A DNA stretch of 64,000 nucleotides from Leishmania martiniquensis (taxonomy: Eukaryota; Euglenozoa; Kinetoplastea; Trypanosomatida; Trypanosomatidae), in the NCBI RefSeq assembly GCF_017916325.1, contig NC_090143.1:408501-472500 (forward strand), given 5' to 3'. The notes beneath the pieces were generated by a model. That model was not told the DNA's origin, made no database searches, and saw only the letters and a program-made list of their open reading frames with translations. The translations under genes were made by a program, and so were the position numbers. How positions within the stretch are numbered: position 1 is the stretch's first letter; each line of letters starts with the position of its first letter. This document shows positions 30,114 to 39,426 of this stretch, piece after piece.

Positions 30114-31224
30114 GCTGCGAGAGAGGACAAGCAGCAGCAGCAGCCCACGATGATGTCGGCACGCACGGTGGCATTTTCGCCACGAGCGCATGGGAGAGGA
30201 GGAGGGAAAGCACCGAAATTGAAGCGAAGGGGCGACGCCAGGCTCGCACTCCTCGGCCCCCCTTCCCCGTCTTGCGTCTCACGCAATCGCCCTGCACCAC
30301 TGCGTTGTTACCCTACCCCTTTTTTGCTTCGCTGTCCTCTTCTCATGGTGCTTCACCCTCCCCGCACCTTCTCCTCCCCATCCCCACTTTTCGACTCATG
30401 TCCGCTGCCTTTACGTGTGCGCCGGCATGCAGATTCTTTTCCAAGGGTGTGGCTGTGTTCGCTTCGGCCCGCACTGTGCCTGCCGGTGCTTCTCTGGCCG
30501 CTCATGCCGCTGTGTGTCTCCTCTGTCGCTCGGCCGCCTCCGTCTTCTCACGCCTTTTTTCTTCGTTTGGCGAGGCGCTCCTCTGAGTCCCGCCGAGGAA
30601 GTGTGCATACAAACACACCGTGGGAAATGGGCAGGGGGTGTGCTGGAGGGGGGGTGGATGTGGCATGCACGCGAGCCGTCTACCCCATGCGAGTCAGAGG
30701 ACACGCCAGCAAGCGCTCCCCCGACACATATCTTTGACGCGTCTCTCTCGCCGCTGCGCACCAGAGTGCCTCAGAGGGGGGGAGGAGAGGCGCTGCCCCA
30801 CAAGCACAACCGCAGAGAATAGACACGCAAGGGGGTGCCCCTCCCCCCTCTTCCTATCATGACAGGCACCGTGGGCCGCTTCGAGACTATTAAGACGGTC
30901 GTTTTTGCGGCCCTTTCGCCTCCGTCGCTCTTTCCTTTTCCCTTTTGCACATGCCTGTGATAAGGGGAGGAGCTGTGCCCCCCCTTGTCGCCTCTCCCAC
31001 AAACATACCCCCTGAACGTCCCTCACCTCTTTCTTTTCGCGCTTGTACGCGTCATGTGCGGGTTCGCTCCAGCTGCATGAGGCCACGCCCCCTTCTCCCC
31101 CCTCCCCCGTACTGCTGACCTGTCCTCCTTTCTCCACACACACCGACACACACACACACACAGCAAAGTAGCGGATACCCAAGGGAGAGAGACAGGGTCT
31201 GGGTGAGGAGAAGCACAGGCACCG
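30114..31224. other. Intergenic spacer
   Basis: 1.1 kb, with CAG repeats right after the upstream stop (30131-30142), pyrimidine-rich blocks (30300-30400, 30890-30950) and a (CA)n tract at 31135-31163 before the next ATG. No gene is seen. Confidence 0.5.
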
Positions 31225-32505
31225 ATGCTGCACACAACACGGATGCGGCACTCTGGGATGCACATCCCCAATGCCCAGGAGATCGATGATCAGGTGCTGC
31301 TAAACCGTCTTCGCAAGCCTCGGCCAAAAGGCGCCCTCTTCTTCAAGGCGATCACGGCAGGCCGCATGCAAGGCTTCGTCGCCGCTGGCGGTATCGTGAT
31401 AGGTGCAGCTGTCTTCCTCGGCCCGTGGCTGTGGGAGGAGGTGCAGGAGATGCTGGGCAATAAGTACGTGCCGCTGCCGCCGTCGAAGATGCCCCGCACC
31501 TCGCCGGAGTGGTGGGAGAATGAGTGGCGCAAAATGAATCCGCTCTGGCGGGCCGGCGAGTCGATGGACGACTTCTTCGTCGGTCCCTATCGTTTTGTGA
31601 AGGAGCAGACGGGGCGCGACATGTCTTCTGCCTCAGATTTCGTGCGCACCTCACCATCGCCATCCTCGTCCTCTGGCGTGGCTAGAAAGCAGCAGCAGCT
31701 TGGCTTCTTGTATCGACTCACACACGCGCTTCACCGGTCAGAGGCTTCCGCAACTTCTACCTGCGCCACGGCTGCTTCTGGTGGTGTAGAGACTCATAGG
31801 AAGGGTGGCGAATCTCGTCGCACTTCCGCTTCGGCCGTCATGCAGCCAAAACCACCACAGATGCTGGTGCCGCTCTGCGGCGACTCCCCGATCATCCGTA
31901 CCGCGGCGCTGCAGGGCTTCGAGGTGGATGCGGTGGATTCCTCGCAGACCGCCATCCAGGCAGCCGTTCGGCGCACCGAGGAGGGTCTGCCGCAGGAGTT
32001 TTACTCGAAGATCCGCCTGCACTGGAAGAACTTTTTTTCGGCGGAGTTGTGGGAGGGGCCACTGAAGGACAGGAGCTACGATGTCATCTACGAGCGACAG
32101 GGTATGACCTCGCTAAATCGAGAGCAGCGGTCCGATTACGCCTATCTGCTGAAGCGCGTGCTGAAGGAGGATGGCCTGATATACGTGGAAGGCATCTTCC
32201 GCACCGGACGGGTGAGGGGAAATAAGCTGATGGGCCCGCCCTACTCCCTGTCAAAGCGGGAGCTCGAGCAGCTCTTTCCCCTCAGTGAGGGCTATTATGT
32301 CCGGTGTGAGGAGAAGACCGATGCGATGCAGCAGCTAAGCCGCGAGGACCGTATCCTCAAGCGCGTCCCCAAGGAGCTCTACGTGACTCCGTTCAGCTGC
32401 GTTGTGTTTCGTGAAGCCACGGTGAACTTGCGAACACGAACGGAACCGCTGCAGCATCCCGAGCCGCCGATACTGACTCCCACGGAAGAGAGCGTTGTGT
32501 GGTAG
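31225..32505 (+). CDS. Membrane-anchored TPMT-like SAM-dependent methyltransferase
   Basis: 426 residues. A basic N-terminus precedes one hydrophobic segment at about 51-69 (FVAAGGIVIGAAVFLGPWL), then a conserved aromatic region (PEWWENEWRKMNPLWR). A low-complexity Ser/Ala insert at about 135-205 separates this from the methyltransferase core. The core begins with VPLCGDSPIIRTAALQGFEV at about 215, the thiopurine-methyltransferase-type motif I, followed by DAVDSS at about 235 (acidic end of strand 2, binding SAM). Later blocks are SYDVIYERQGMTSL and LLKRVLKEDGLIYVEG. Inference: a mitochondrial inner-membrane or ER methyltransferase; the substrate is unknown. It is unusual in having the fold split from its anchor by a disordered linker. 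Confidence 0.8.
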   Translation: MLHTTRMRHSGMHIPNAQEIDDQVLLNRLRKPRPKGALFFKAITAGRMQGFVAAGGIVIGAAVFLGPWLWEEVQEMLGNKYVPLPPSKMPRTSPEWWENEWRKMNPLWRAGESMDDFFVGPYRFVKEQTGRDMSSASDFVRTSPSPSSSSGVARKQQQLGFLYRLTHALHRSEASATSTCATAASGGVETHRKGGESRRTSASAVMQPKPPQMLVPLCGDSPIIRTAALQGFEVDAVDSSQTAIQAAVRRTEEGLPQEFYSKIRLHWKNFFSAELWEGPLKDRSYDVIYERQGMTSLNREQRSDYAYLLKRVLKEDGLIYVEGIFRTGRVRGNKLMGPPYSLSKRELEQLFPLSEGYYVRCEEKTDAMQQLSREDRILKRVPKELYVTPFSCVVFREATVNLRTRTEPLQHPEPPILTPTEESVVW

Positions 32506-33412
32506 TCGAGCCGCGACTTACTTTCTTCCCATTTGGCTGAGCCTCCGGCGCCTCTCTCGGTGAGTGGTGTCGCGACTGCAATTTTCAGCGTCGCCTTTGG
32601 TGCTGGCGGCGGACCTCCGCGCGCATGAAGTTGGGGAGAAAGAGAGAGGGGAGCGCGGGGGCTGGGGAGAGACACTTGACCACACATGCACATGCATTCC
32701 TCTTCTTGCCTCTCTTCCTGTGTGTGTGCATGTGTCTCTCTCTCTGTCTCTGTCCTCCCCCCGACTCGGTCCCTTCAGGGGCCATTCGGCAGCGCTGAGG
32801 GCGATTGGGTTGACTGGTGTATCGCATGCACCTGTGGAAGTGCATTGAGAGGGAGAGGGGAAGCAGAGCAGCGGCGAAGTCCCTCCTCTCTTCCCTCCCT
32901 CACCTTCGCTCGACGCAGTGCTCACAGGATGCCTCCAAGGGAGTACGTAGGCTCGCATAGCGACGGGAGGAAAAGTGGGGAGGTGGCGCGCCGGCGCCCA
33001 CTCAGGGATCTATACTGCGAGGCGCTTGCACCTTTATGTCTGTGCTATCCTCTGCACATGTGTGCATGCGCTCTCTCCTCCTCCTCTCTCTCGGTGCTTC
33101 ACACGCACGGGAGGTGCACAGTGCATAGAACGGCACAGATGCCATTCATGCTCTCGTGCCACGCCGGCATCTTCGTCCCCCTATCCTGTGCCTCGTCACC
33201 TTTCCTCTCTCTATAGCTGATGCTGCTGCTGCTGCGGACCCTCTCCCCCTTTTTCCCGCTCTGTGTGCGCTCGGAACATAAGCTGACCGACACAGACATA
33301 GGGACGTAGACGTATATACATATATGTACGTATCCACACTCACCGACCAGCCCCACCACCTGTGCAACGCTTCACACACCTTCTGGCGAGCTCTTTTCAA
33401 AACGACATCGCG
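32506..33412. other. Intergenic spacer with TA-rich tract
   Basis: CT-rich in 32728-32775 and 33065-33095, with an alternating TA/TG tract at 33310-33332 about 80 bases before the next ATG. No gene is seen. Confidence 0.5.
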
Positions 33413-35050
33413 ATGCGCGGCTTAAGCGTGTTGACGCTTCGGGGCGTACCGGCGCGACGAGGCGTTGGTGTTTTCATGTGCTCGACAACGTCCACGTCGT
33501 ACCGGTATCAGGCGACGAGGGTGGGGGGTGCACCTCCACCAACCCCCACCTCTTCTCCGGTGCCGGCGCCGGCGAATGACGGCACTCTTCACCACAATAG
33601 CACTGCAGGGCACGTCAACATTCCGTTTGGCCGCCACCTATCCCCTGGAGAGCTGGCTCTCCCCCACATCCCGCGTGGGTCGCACTTGTCGGCGCGGAAC
33701 ATCGCCACCGAGGCTCTGCAGATGAAGAAGCTTCATCAGGAGCGCGGTGGCAACCCGATGCTAGCGCAGCAGGCTCGCCGCGTACTGTTCGCCACTTCTA
33801 TTGCTGGGCAAAATGTCGACGCCCGCTCCGTTGCCCTTCTGTTGAACACGGCCGTGTACTTCGGCATGGAGAGCGACGCGCGCGTGGTGCGCGAGTGCAT
33901 CGACTACTGCTTGAGGAATGATAAGTTCATCTCGATGGATATTTTGCCCATTGTGGTCACGGCGTGCGCGACGCTCAAGTCGCGCGACGCACGCGAGGTG
34001 ATCGAGCTGCAGGCGGTGAAGGCCACCAAGAATGCGCGCTTCCTCGATGCGAAGGGAGTCACCAACGTTATTAGCGCCTTCTCCAAGACAGGCATCAATC
34101 ATGAGAAGCTCTATGGGCTGCTCTCGATGCGTGTGCAGACCCTCGCGCGCGTTGGCGAGTTCGAGGCGGCGCACCTCGTCATTCTTGCCAACGCCTTCTC
34201 GAGGCTGCGGTTTAGAGAACAGCATGTATTTGGTGCCATCGCGCGGCGTGCCATGACGCTGCGGGAGCGCGTCACTGTGAACGAGCTGGTGCCCCTCATC
34301 AACGCCTTCTCCAAGGCGGGACTCAAGGATCCGAAGCTGAGCAAGCGCTTCGCGGCAAAGGCGATGGAGTACGTGGACCAGATGAACGCCGAGCAGGTGG
34401 CGATTATGTTTCAGGCCTTCGCCTACTTCGGCATTCGCTACGATCAGCTTTTCGGCGTGCTGACCAACCGCGCTGTGGAGCTCATCGACGAGTTCAACGC
34501 GCAGCACATCAGCACCACACTCGCTTCTTTTCAACGCATTGGCATCAACAACCCCGAACTGTTTGACAACCTGGCCGAGCGCGCGCTTGCGGTGGTGCAG
34601 GATCACGACGCCAAGGACATTTCTTTGACCGTGACAGCCCTGGCGCACTTCGGGCTCAAGGACGAGGAGCTGTTCAAGCGGCTGGCTTCCCACGCCGCGT
34701 CCATTGCGGACCAGTTCGATGCATTGGGGCTGGTGAACACAATCCATGCATTCGCCCGCACTTTCTTTCTGCAAGAGGACATGGTCGTTGCCCTGTCGGA
34801 GCGCTGCGTATACGTGTGCCGCCACCTCGACGCGAATCAGGTGCGTCGCTTACTCTGGTCGCTCGCCAAGTTCCAGGTGAAGGACCCCCGTATCCTTACC
34901 CCCGTTTTCAATCGCTGCCTCGCCCTGCATCAGGACTTCTTCTCTGACCCGATGGGTGGGGAGGAGATCGAGGAGATCTTCGACGTCTTCGGACCCAACT
35001 TTTGCCCTCCGCTCTATCAGCTCTACATGTCGCGAGGTAGCAGCGTGTAG
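33413..35050 (+). CDS. Mitochondrial helical-repeat protein (OPR/FASTK-like), probable RNA metabolism role
   Basis: 545 residues from the ATG at 33413. The N-terminus (MRGLSVLTLRGVPARRGVGV) is basic and hydroxylated, a likely mitochondrial presequence. From about 110 to 520 there are roughly ten tandem two-helix repeats of 35-37 residues. The recurring pattern is L-x-x-x-x-x-A-F-(S/A)-x-x-G-I/L-x-(D/H)-x-x-L-F-x-x-L-(A/S)-x-R-A. Examples are VTNVISAFSKTGINHEKLY, LVPLINAFSKAGLKDPKL and TVTALAHFGLKDEELFKRL. Such repeats occur in kinetoplast RNA-processing proteins and in FASTK/OPR families that bind RNA. The RAP domain itself is not evident. Likely in the mitochondrial matrix acting on kinetoplast transcripts; the precise complex is unknown. 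Confidence 0.75.
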   Translation: MRGLSVLTLRGVPARRGVGVFMCSTTSTSYRYQATRVGGAPPPTPTSSPVPAPANDGTLHHNSTAGHVNIPFGRHLSPGELALPHIPRGSHLSARNIATEALQMKKLHQERGGNPMLAQQARRVLFATSIAGQNVDARSVALLLNTAVYFGMESDARVVRECIDYCLRNDKFISMDILPIVVTACATLKSRDAREVIELQAVKATKNARFLDAKGVTNVISAFSKTGINHEKLYGLLSMRVQTLARVGEFEAAHLVILANAFSRLRFREQHVFGAIARRAMTLRERVTVNELVPLINAFSKAGLKDPKLSKRFAAKAMEYVDQMNAEQVAIMFQAFAYFGIRYDQLFGVLTNRAVELIDEFNAQHISTTLASFQRIGINNPELFDNLAERALAVVQDHDAKDISLTVTALAHFGLKDEELFKRLASHAASIADQFDALGLVNTIHAFARTFFLQEDMVVALSERCVYVCRHLDANQVRRLLWSLAKFQVKDPRILTPVFNRCLALHQDFFSDPMGGEEIEEIFDVFGPNFCPPLYQLYMSRGSSV

Positions 35051-36278
35051 CGCGGCCGCCGCTGTTCTTGTGTGCGTCTGTTTACCGTCCGTCCGTCCCT
35101 CTCTGTGTGTGTGTACGCGGAGAGTCTGCGGCAGACGTTTTTGGGGAGGGGAGGGACCTTTGGCTGCCATACGATTTTTTTTGTTCGCTTTCTTTGCTGT
35201 TGGCCGTTCTTCTCTCGTCATCCATTACGCACTCTCCCTCTTTTGACGGTCGCACTTCGCGCCTCTCTCGCGTGTATCCCCCTCGCTGCATAGCGGATGG
35301 GAGGGGGGTGACTGGCACTGCGCTCTCTCTCTGTCGCTCGCGTGCTTGTCAGCCCTCCTCTCTCGGCTGACATGTGCTCACGGCCACTCACCCCCCGTCT
35401 TTTCCCCGACTCCGCTTGAAAAGGCCGATCATGTGGTGTCCGTGGGAGACGGGCAAGTGCGGAGGAGGAGTGCGAGCAGGGGGTCGACGCCGACGCCGGC
35501 GACGGAGGGGGGGAGGAGATCGGCAGGGCGAGGGGAGAGAAGGGAAGCGAGCAGAGAAGACAGACACAGACAGGCAGGCAGAGACAGAGGTGCAGTGCCC
35601 ACGTGGATTGGCCTGCGATGTGCCCTCTGTGTGAAGAAGAAAAATGGCCGTTTCTCTATTTTCCTGATCGGTATGTGTGCGTGTGTAGTGACCGTGGCGA
35701 GCCGTTCCTGCGCTGCGGGTAAGACAGCGAATGCGAATGAGCGACCGGCAAACAGGCACACCTTCGATCTGGGGCGGTGTTGGTGATGTGTTTTACAGTG
35801 GCGCCTGCGCGGTTACACACACACACATAAAAGCGACGCAGACACACCGTCCATATCTTCGGCCTTTGTGTGCCTGGCGTCGTGCGTATGCGCCACTGCG
35901 ACTTCCGGGAGGCGGAGGCTCCGCCTTCACCTCTGTTCCTCTTCTCCTTATTCGAAGGCGCCTTGTACCGCTGCCTGTGATGATGTCACCATCTGCTAGA
36001 CTCGCGCCATCGACAGCGGTTTAGCACTCCCCCTTGCTTCCCCCGGCTCGGCTCGTGTCCGCAACCCCTCTCTTGCCCGACTTCGATGCCGGCCGTGCCC
36101 ATCTCTTCTCTCCTCCCTCTTCTCCCCTCTCTCCCGCCGTTCTTGCGTCGGCAGTCTGCCACGCTACGCGGCAGGAGGCGACACAGAGATAGCGAATACA
36201 CACGGACACACAGAGAGAGAACAAGGCAGGGGCAGTGTACAGACACGCACACCCTCTTCATTGTATTCGATCAGCATC
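35051..36278. other. Intergenic spacer
   Basis: 1.2 kb with TGTG tracts, a purine-rich block (35455-35590), a CA tract (35815-35830) and a CT-rich block (36090-36150) before SLU7. No gene is seen. Confidence 0.5.
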
Positions 36279-37532
36279 ATGGAGCAGAACGCGGAGCCGC
36301 CAAAAAAGGCGTCGTCGGTGCGGCAGCTGCTGCGCCAACAGCGCGAGCTGCAGGAAATGCGCAAATTCGGCTTAGCACCGCTCGCGGTAGATACGGAGAC
36401 GCACCAGGAGATCAGCCCCAACATACCGGAGTTCATCTCTCGCGCCCCGTGGTACTACGGGGCAACTGGCCCCACGCTGGTCCACCAGCGCAAGCAGGGT
36501 GGCGGTACCAGTGAGGCGCCGGACGAGGTGCTGAGTGAGAAGGTCGATCGCATCGTGGTGAAGGGCCAGGCGACTCGCTTCACCGCCGGAGCGTGCAAGA
36601 ACTGCGGCTCCCGCACCCACAAGACGAGCGAGTGCTTCCAGGCGAAGAAGAAGGTAGGCAGCGTCTACACGAATCGCGTCACCGGCAGCGACATCGAGAT
36701 ATATGAAGAAGCCAAAACGTACTCGCAGAAGCGAGATCGATTTGTGGGCGAGGTTGGCGTTGACCTGATGCGTGGAGTGCGCCAGGAGGAAGGAGTCGAC
36801 GACGCCGAAACCGAGGTACCGGCAACGGCACGTCATCGGCCAGAGGATGTCTTTGGCAGCCGCACCGCGCAGCACGGCGGGGTGGAGGTGAAAGAGCTGC
36901 CAAAGTACCTGCACAATCTGGATCAGCAGGACGGACTCTTTTTCGATCCCAAAACCGGGTCGATGCGCGCGAACCCGAACGCGAGCGACTCGGCCAAGAC
37001 CTTTCAAGGGGACCTGGAGCGCTACCGCACTGGGGACTACTACAACTATGTGGAGTCGCAGTACCGGTTCTTGACGGGGCAGTCCAAGTCCTTTGTGGAC
37101 TTCGAGTTCGATGATGCGATGCGCAGGGAGCGCGAGCAGCGGCATCAGGAGCAGCACGATCAGGGCAGCACACGCGGGGCAGTGGCGAAGGAGCGGGCAG
37201 AAACGCCACAGGATGCGCTCCTGCGCTCCCTGTACGGCACACGTAAGCCAAAACCGGAGTCGGATGTGCCACCCTCATCCACCGCCGAGATCAAGACGTG
37301 TGCGCCGTCTTCATCTCTAGCTCTTCCGGTCGATGCCTCCACTAAGATGACACCTGCGATGGTGACAGCGCACTCCAGTGTCCAGGCAGCCTCCCTCTCA
37401 TGGATGCCCACGCGCAACGGGCACACCGCGGTGTACGGAAGCTACTTTGATCCCATAAGCTTTCGGTGGGGCTACGCGTGCTGCAAGGCTACCGGCAAGG
37501 ACGCAACCGGCTGCAGCGCGGCGCAGGCGTGA
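36279..37532 (+). CDS. SLU7: Pre-mRNA splicing factor SLU7 homologue
   Basis: 417 residues from the ATG at 36279. Landmarks of the family in order: NIPEFISRAPWYYG with HQR just after; the CCHC zinc knuckle CKNCGSRTHKTSEC at about 107-120; KTYSQKRDRF; YLHNLDQQDGLFFDPKTGSM (matching the LRNLDxxxxYYDPKTRxM block); FQGDLERYRTGD; and a C-terminal YGSYFDPISFRWGYACC motif. SLU7 positions the 3' splice site for the second catalytic step of splicing. In trypanosomatids this would act mostly in spliced-leader trans-splicing. Shorter than human SLU7 (586 residues) because the C-terminal charged tail is reduced. Nuclear. Confidence 0.93.
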   Translation: MEQNAEPPKKASSVRQLLRQQRELQEMRKFGLAPLAVDTETHQEISPNIPEFISRAPWYYGATGPTLVHQRKQGGGTSEAPDEVLSEKVDRIVVKGQATRFTAGACKNCGSRTHKTSECFQAKKKVGSVYTNRVTGSDIEIYEEAKTYSQKRDRFVGEVGVDLMRGVRQEEGVDDAETEVPATARHRPEDVFGSRTAQHGGVEVKELPKYLHNLDQQDGLFFDPKTGSMRANPNASDSAKTFQGDLERYRTGDYYNYVESQYRFLTGQSKSFVDFEFDDAMRREREQRHQEQHDQGSTRGAVAKERAETPQDALLRSLYGTRKPKPESDVPPSSTAEIKTCAPSSSLALPVDASTKMTPAMVTAHSSVQAASLSWMPTRNGHTAVYGSYFDPISFRWGYACCKATGKDATGCSAAQA

Positions 37533-38040
37533 CACCCACTATGGAGCCCTTGCTACTTCGCTGGCGCGCTATCCTCGCGCAGATGTGTGTGTGTGTGTGT
37601 ATTCGCTCACGTGCCGCATCCGCTGCTCTGAACACGATACCAATAGGAAATTGACGGGGAGGGCGGCCACGCCTGTGGCTCCTGTGCTCCTTCGAGTCAC
37701 TCAGAGAGGAAGCCGACGCGGCTCTACGCCATTTTACTTACCCCTCCCTCCCCTCCCTCCGTATGTCATCTCTGCCCCCTCCTTCCAACTTCATCGGCAT
37801 CGCTCCCGCCCCTTCCCTTACGCCCCTCTTTCCTCACCTCTCCTCTCCTTTTCCCCTCTCTGCTTCTTTCCAAACCCCCCGGCAACATTTTCGCCTGTGT
37901 ACGTCTGCATCTGTGTGCGAACGGGCTGCTGCGCACATGTCTGTGTCTATGCTTGCCCACAACGCCCAGGGAATCTCTCGGCTGCCTCTCCTTCGCTTCC
38001 CGCATCTCCACTAGCTCACCCTCGCAGACCCGACGCATCA
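37533..38040. other. Intergenic spacer with strong polypyrimidine tract
   Basis: 508 bases. A (TG)n tract at 37582-37600 is followed by a long CT-rich stretch at 37735-37890 that probably directs trans-splicing of the threonine dehydratase mRNA. A frame open through this spacer is low-complexity and not coding. Confidence 0.55.
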
Positions 38041-39426
38041 ATGAAAGTCACCCCTCCTACTCCTGCTGCCGTTTCGCCAAACAACGAGACAATGGCGGAG
38101 CAACTTACTGCCAGCGTGGGCAACAACGAAGCGGCCAGCCAGACGCTGGAGAAGCTGGAGCCGAACCACACTGCATCAGACCCGTGGCTCTCCATTGAGC
38201 TCGCGCGGCGCCGCATCAGCCGCTACCTACACCCCACCATTCTCATCGAAGGCCGTCCCATTCCTGGAACGGAGGTGACGACGTACTACAAGTGCGACCA
38301 CATGCACCGCAGCGGCTCCTTCAAAGAGCGCGGCGGCCTCAATGCCCTTTTGTGCCTCTCGGAGGAGAAGCGGAAACGAGGCGTCATCGCAGCTTCGGCC
38401 GGCAATCACGCGCAGGCGCTCGCGTACCACGGCGGTATACTCGGCATCCCAGTGACGATGGTGATGCCGGTCAGCGCGCCGATCGTGAAGCGAGAGAACT
38501 GCAAGAACTTCGGCGCCAATGTCATTCTCCACGGTAAGGACTTTGGCACCGCCAAGGAGGAGGCCATGCGACTGGCACAGGAGAAGGGGTACACTTACGT
38601 GAACGGCTTCGACGATCCGGCGGTGATAGCCGGGGCCGGCACGTGCGGGCTGGAGATTCTCGACCAGCTGCCGTGCGTGAACGTGATCGTCGTCCCCGTC
38701 GGCGGTGGTGGTCTGCTCGCCGGCATCGCCCTCGCTGTCAAGAAGATGAATCCTGATGTGAAGGTGATCGGCGTGGAGTCGGAGCGGTGCGCCAACGTAT
38801 CACGGGCCCTCAAGGCAGGGAAGCCGATCTACACCCCAATCAGTGCGGGCGGCACGGTCGCTGACGGACTGGCCGTGAACGTTGTTGGCACGAACACATT
38901 CGCTATCATTCATAAGTACGTCGACTCCGTCGTTACGGTGCCCGAGTCTTACATTACCCGCGCCATCTTGCACATGCTGGAGGTAGAGAAGATGATGGTG
39001 GAGGGCGCCGGCGCGACGGCTCTCGCGGCCATCATGACGGGCAAACTGGACGCTGAGCTTAAGGGCAGGAACGTTGTGACACTAGTCACCGGTGGCAACA
39101 TCGACATTACACTCATAGGGCGCGTTATCCATCAGGGCCTCTACGCGTCTGGTCGTCTCCACATGTTCGACGTCGCCATCTCCAACCGCGTCGGCGGCCT
39201 CGCAAACTTCATGCATGCCCTCGCCAAGACCGGCGCCTCGGTCAAAGCAATCTCGCAAGAGACACCGCTTGTGAACGACATCAATGTGACGACGCTGCAC
39301 ATGGAGGTGGAGACGATGAATGACGAGCACTGGGTGACGGTGGTGGCAACGATGAGGGAGTCCGGCTTCGTGCTGCTGCCCTTCAGCGGCCAGAAGTACA
39401 GTGACGTGGACATGTCGAAACTGTAG
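38041..39426 (+). CDS. Threonine/serine dehydratase with C-terminal ACT-like domain
   Basis: 461 residues from the ATG at 38041; the frame is open further upstream, but only through low-complexity spacer. It is a fold-type II PLP enzyme that deaminates threonine to 2-oxobutyrate (and serine to pyruvate). Seen: the PLP lysine K95 in SGSFKERGG, SAGNHAQALAYHGGILGIP for substrate binding, and the glycine-rich phosphate loop VGGGGLLAGIALA at about 220. A C-terminal ACT-like regulatory segment starts near 372 (MFDVAISNRVGGLANFMHAL). The layout is that of catabolic or serine-racemase-like threonine dehydratases rather than the two-ACT biosynthetic IlvA. The N-terminal ~45 residues are extra and uncharacterised. 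Confidence 0.92.
   Translation: MKVTPPTPAAVSPNNETMAEQLTASVGNNEAASQTLEKLEPNHTASDPWLSIELARRRISRYLHPTILIEGRPIPGTEVTTYYKCDHMHRSGSFKERGGLNALLCLSEEKRKRGVIAASAGNHAQALAYHGGILGIPVTMVMPVSAPIVKRENCKNFGANVILHGKDFGTAKEEAMRLAQEKGYTYVNGFDDPAVIAGAGTCGLEILDQLPCVNVIVVPVGGGGLLAGIALAVKKMNPDVKVIGVESERCANVSRALKAGKPIYTPISAGGTVADGLAVNVVGTNTFAIIHKYVDSVVTVPESYITRAILHMLEVEKMMVEGAGATALAAIMTGKLDAELKGRNVVTLVTGGNIDITLIGRVIHQGLYASGRLHMFDVAISNRVGGLANFMHALAKTGASVKAISQETPLVNDINVTTLHMEVETMNDEHWVTVVATMRESGFVLLPFSGQKYSDVDMSKL

Noticed and set aside
35455..35590. Possible small gene in the purine-rich block between the helical-repeat gene and SLU7
   Set aside because: Arg/Gly-only low-complexity translation in all frames.
37585..38040. 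152-codon extension upstream of threonine dehydratase
   Set aside because: Encoded by TG and CT tracts, no similarity to the family; treated as spacer.
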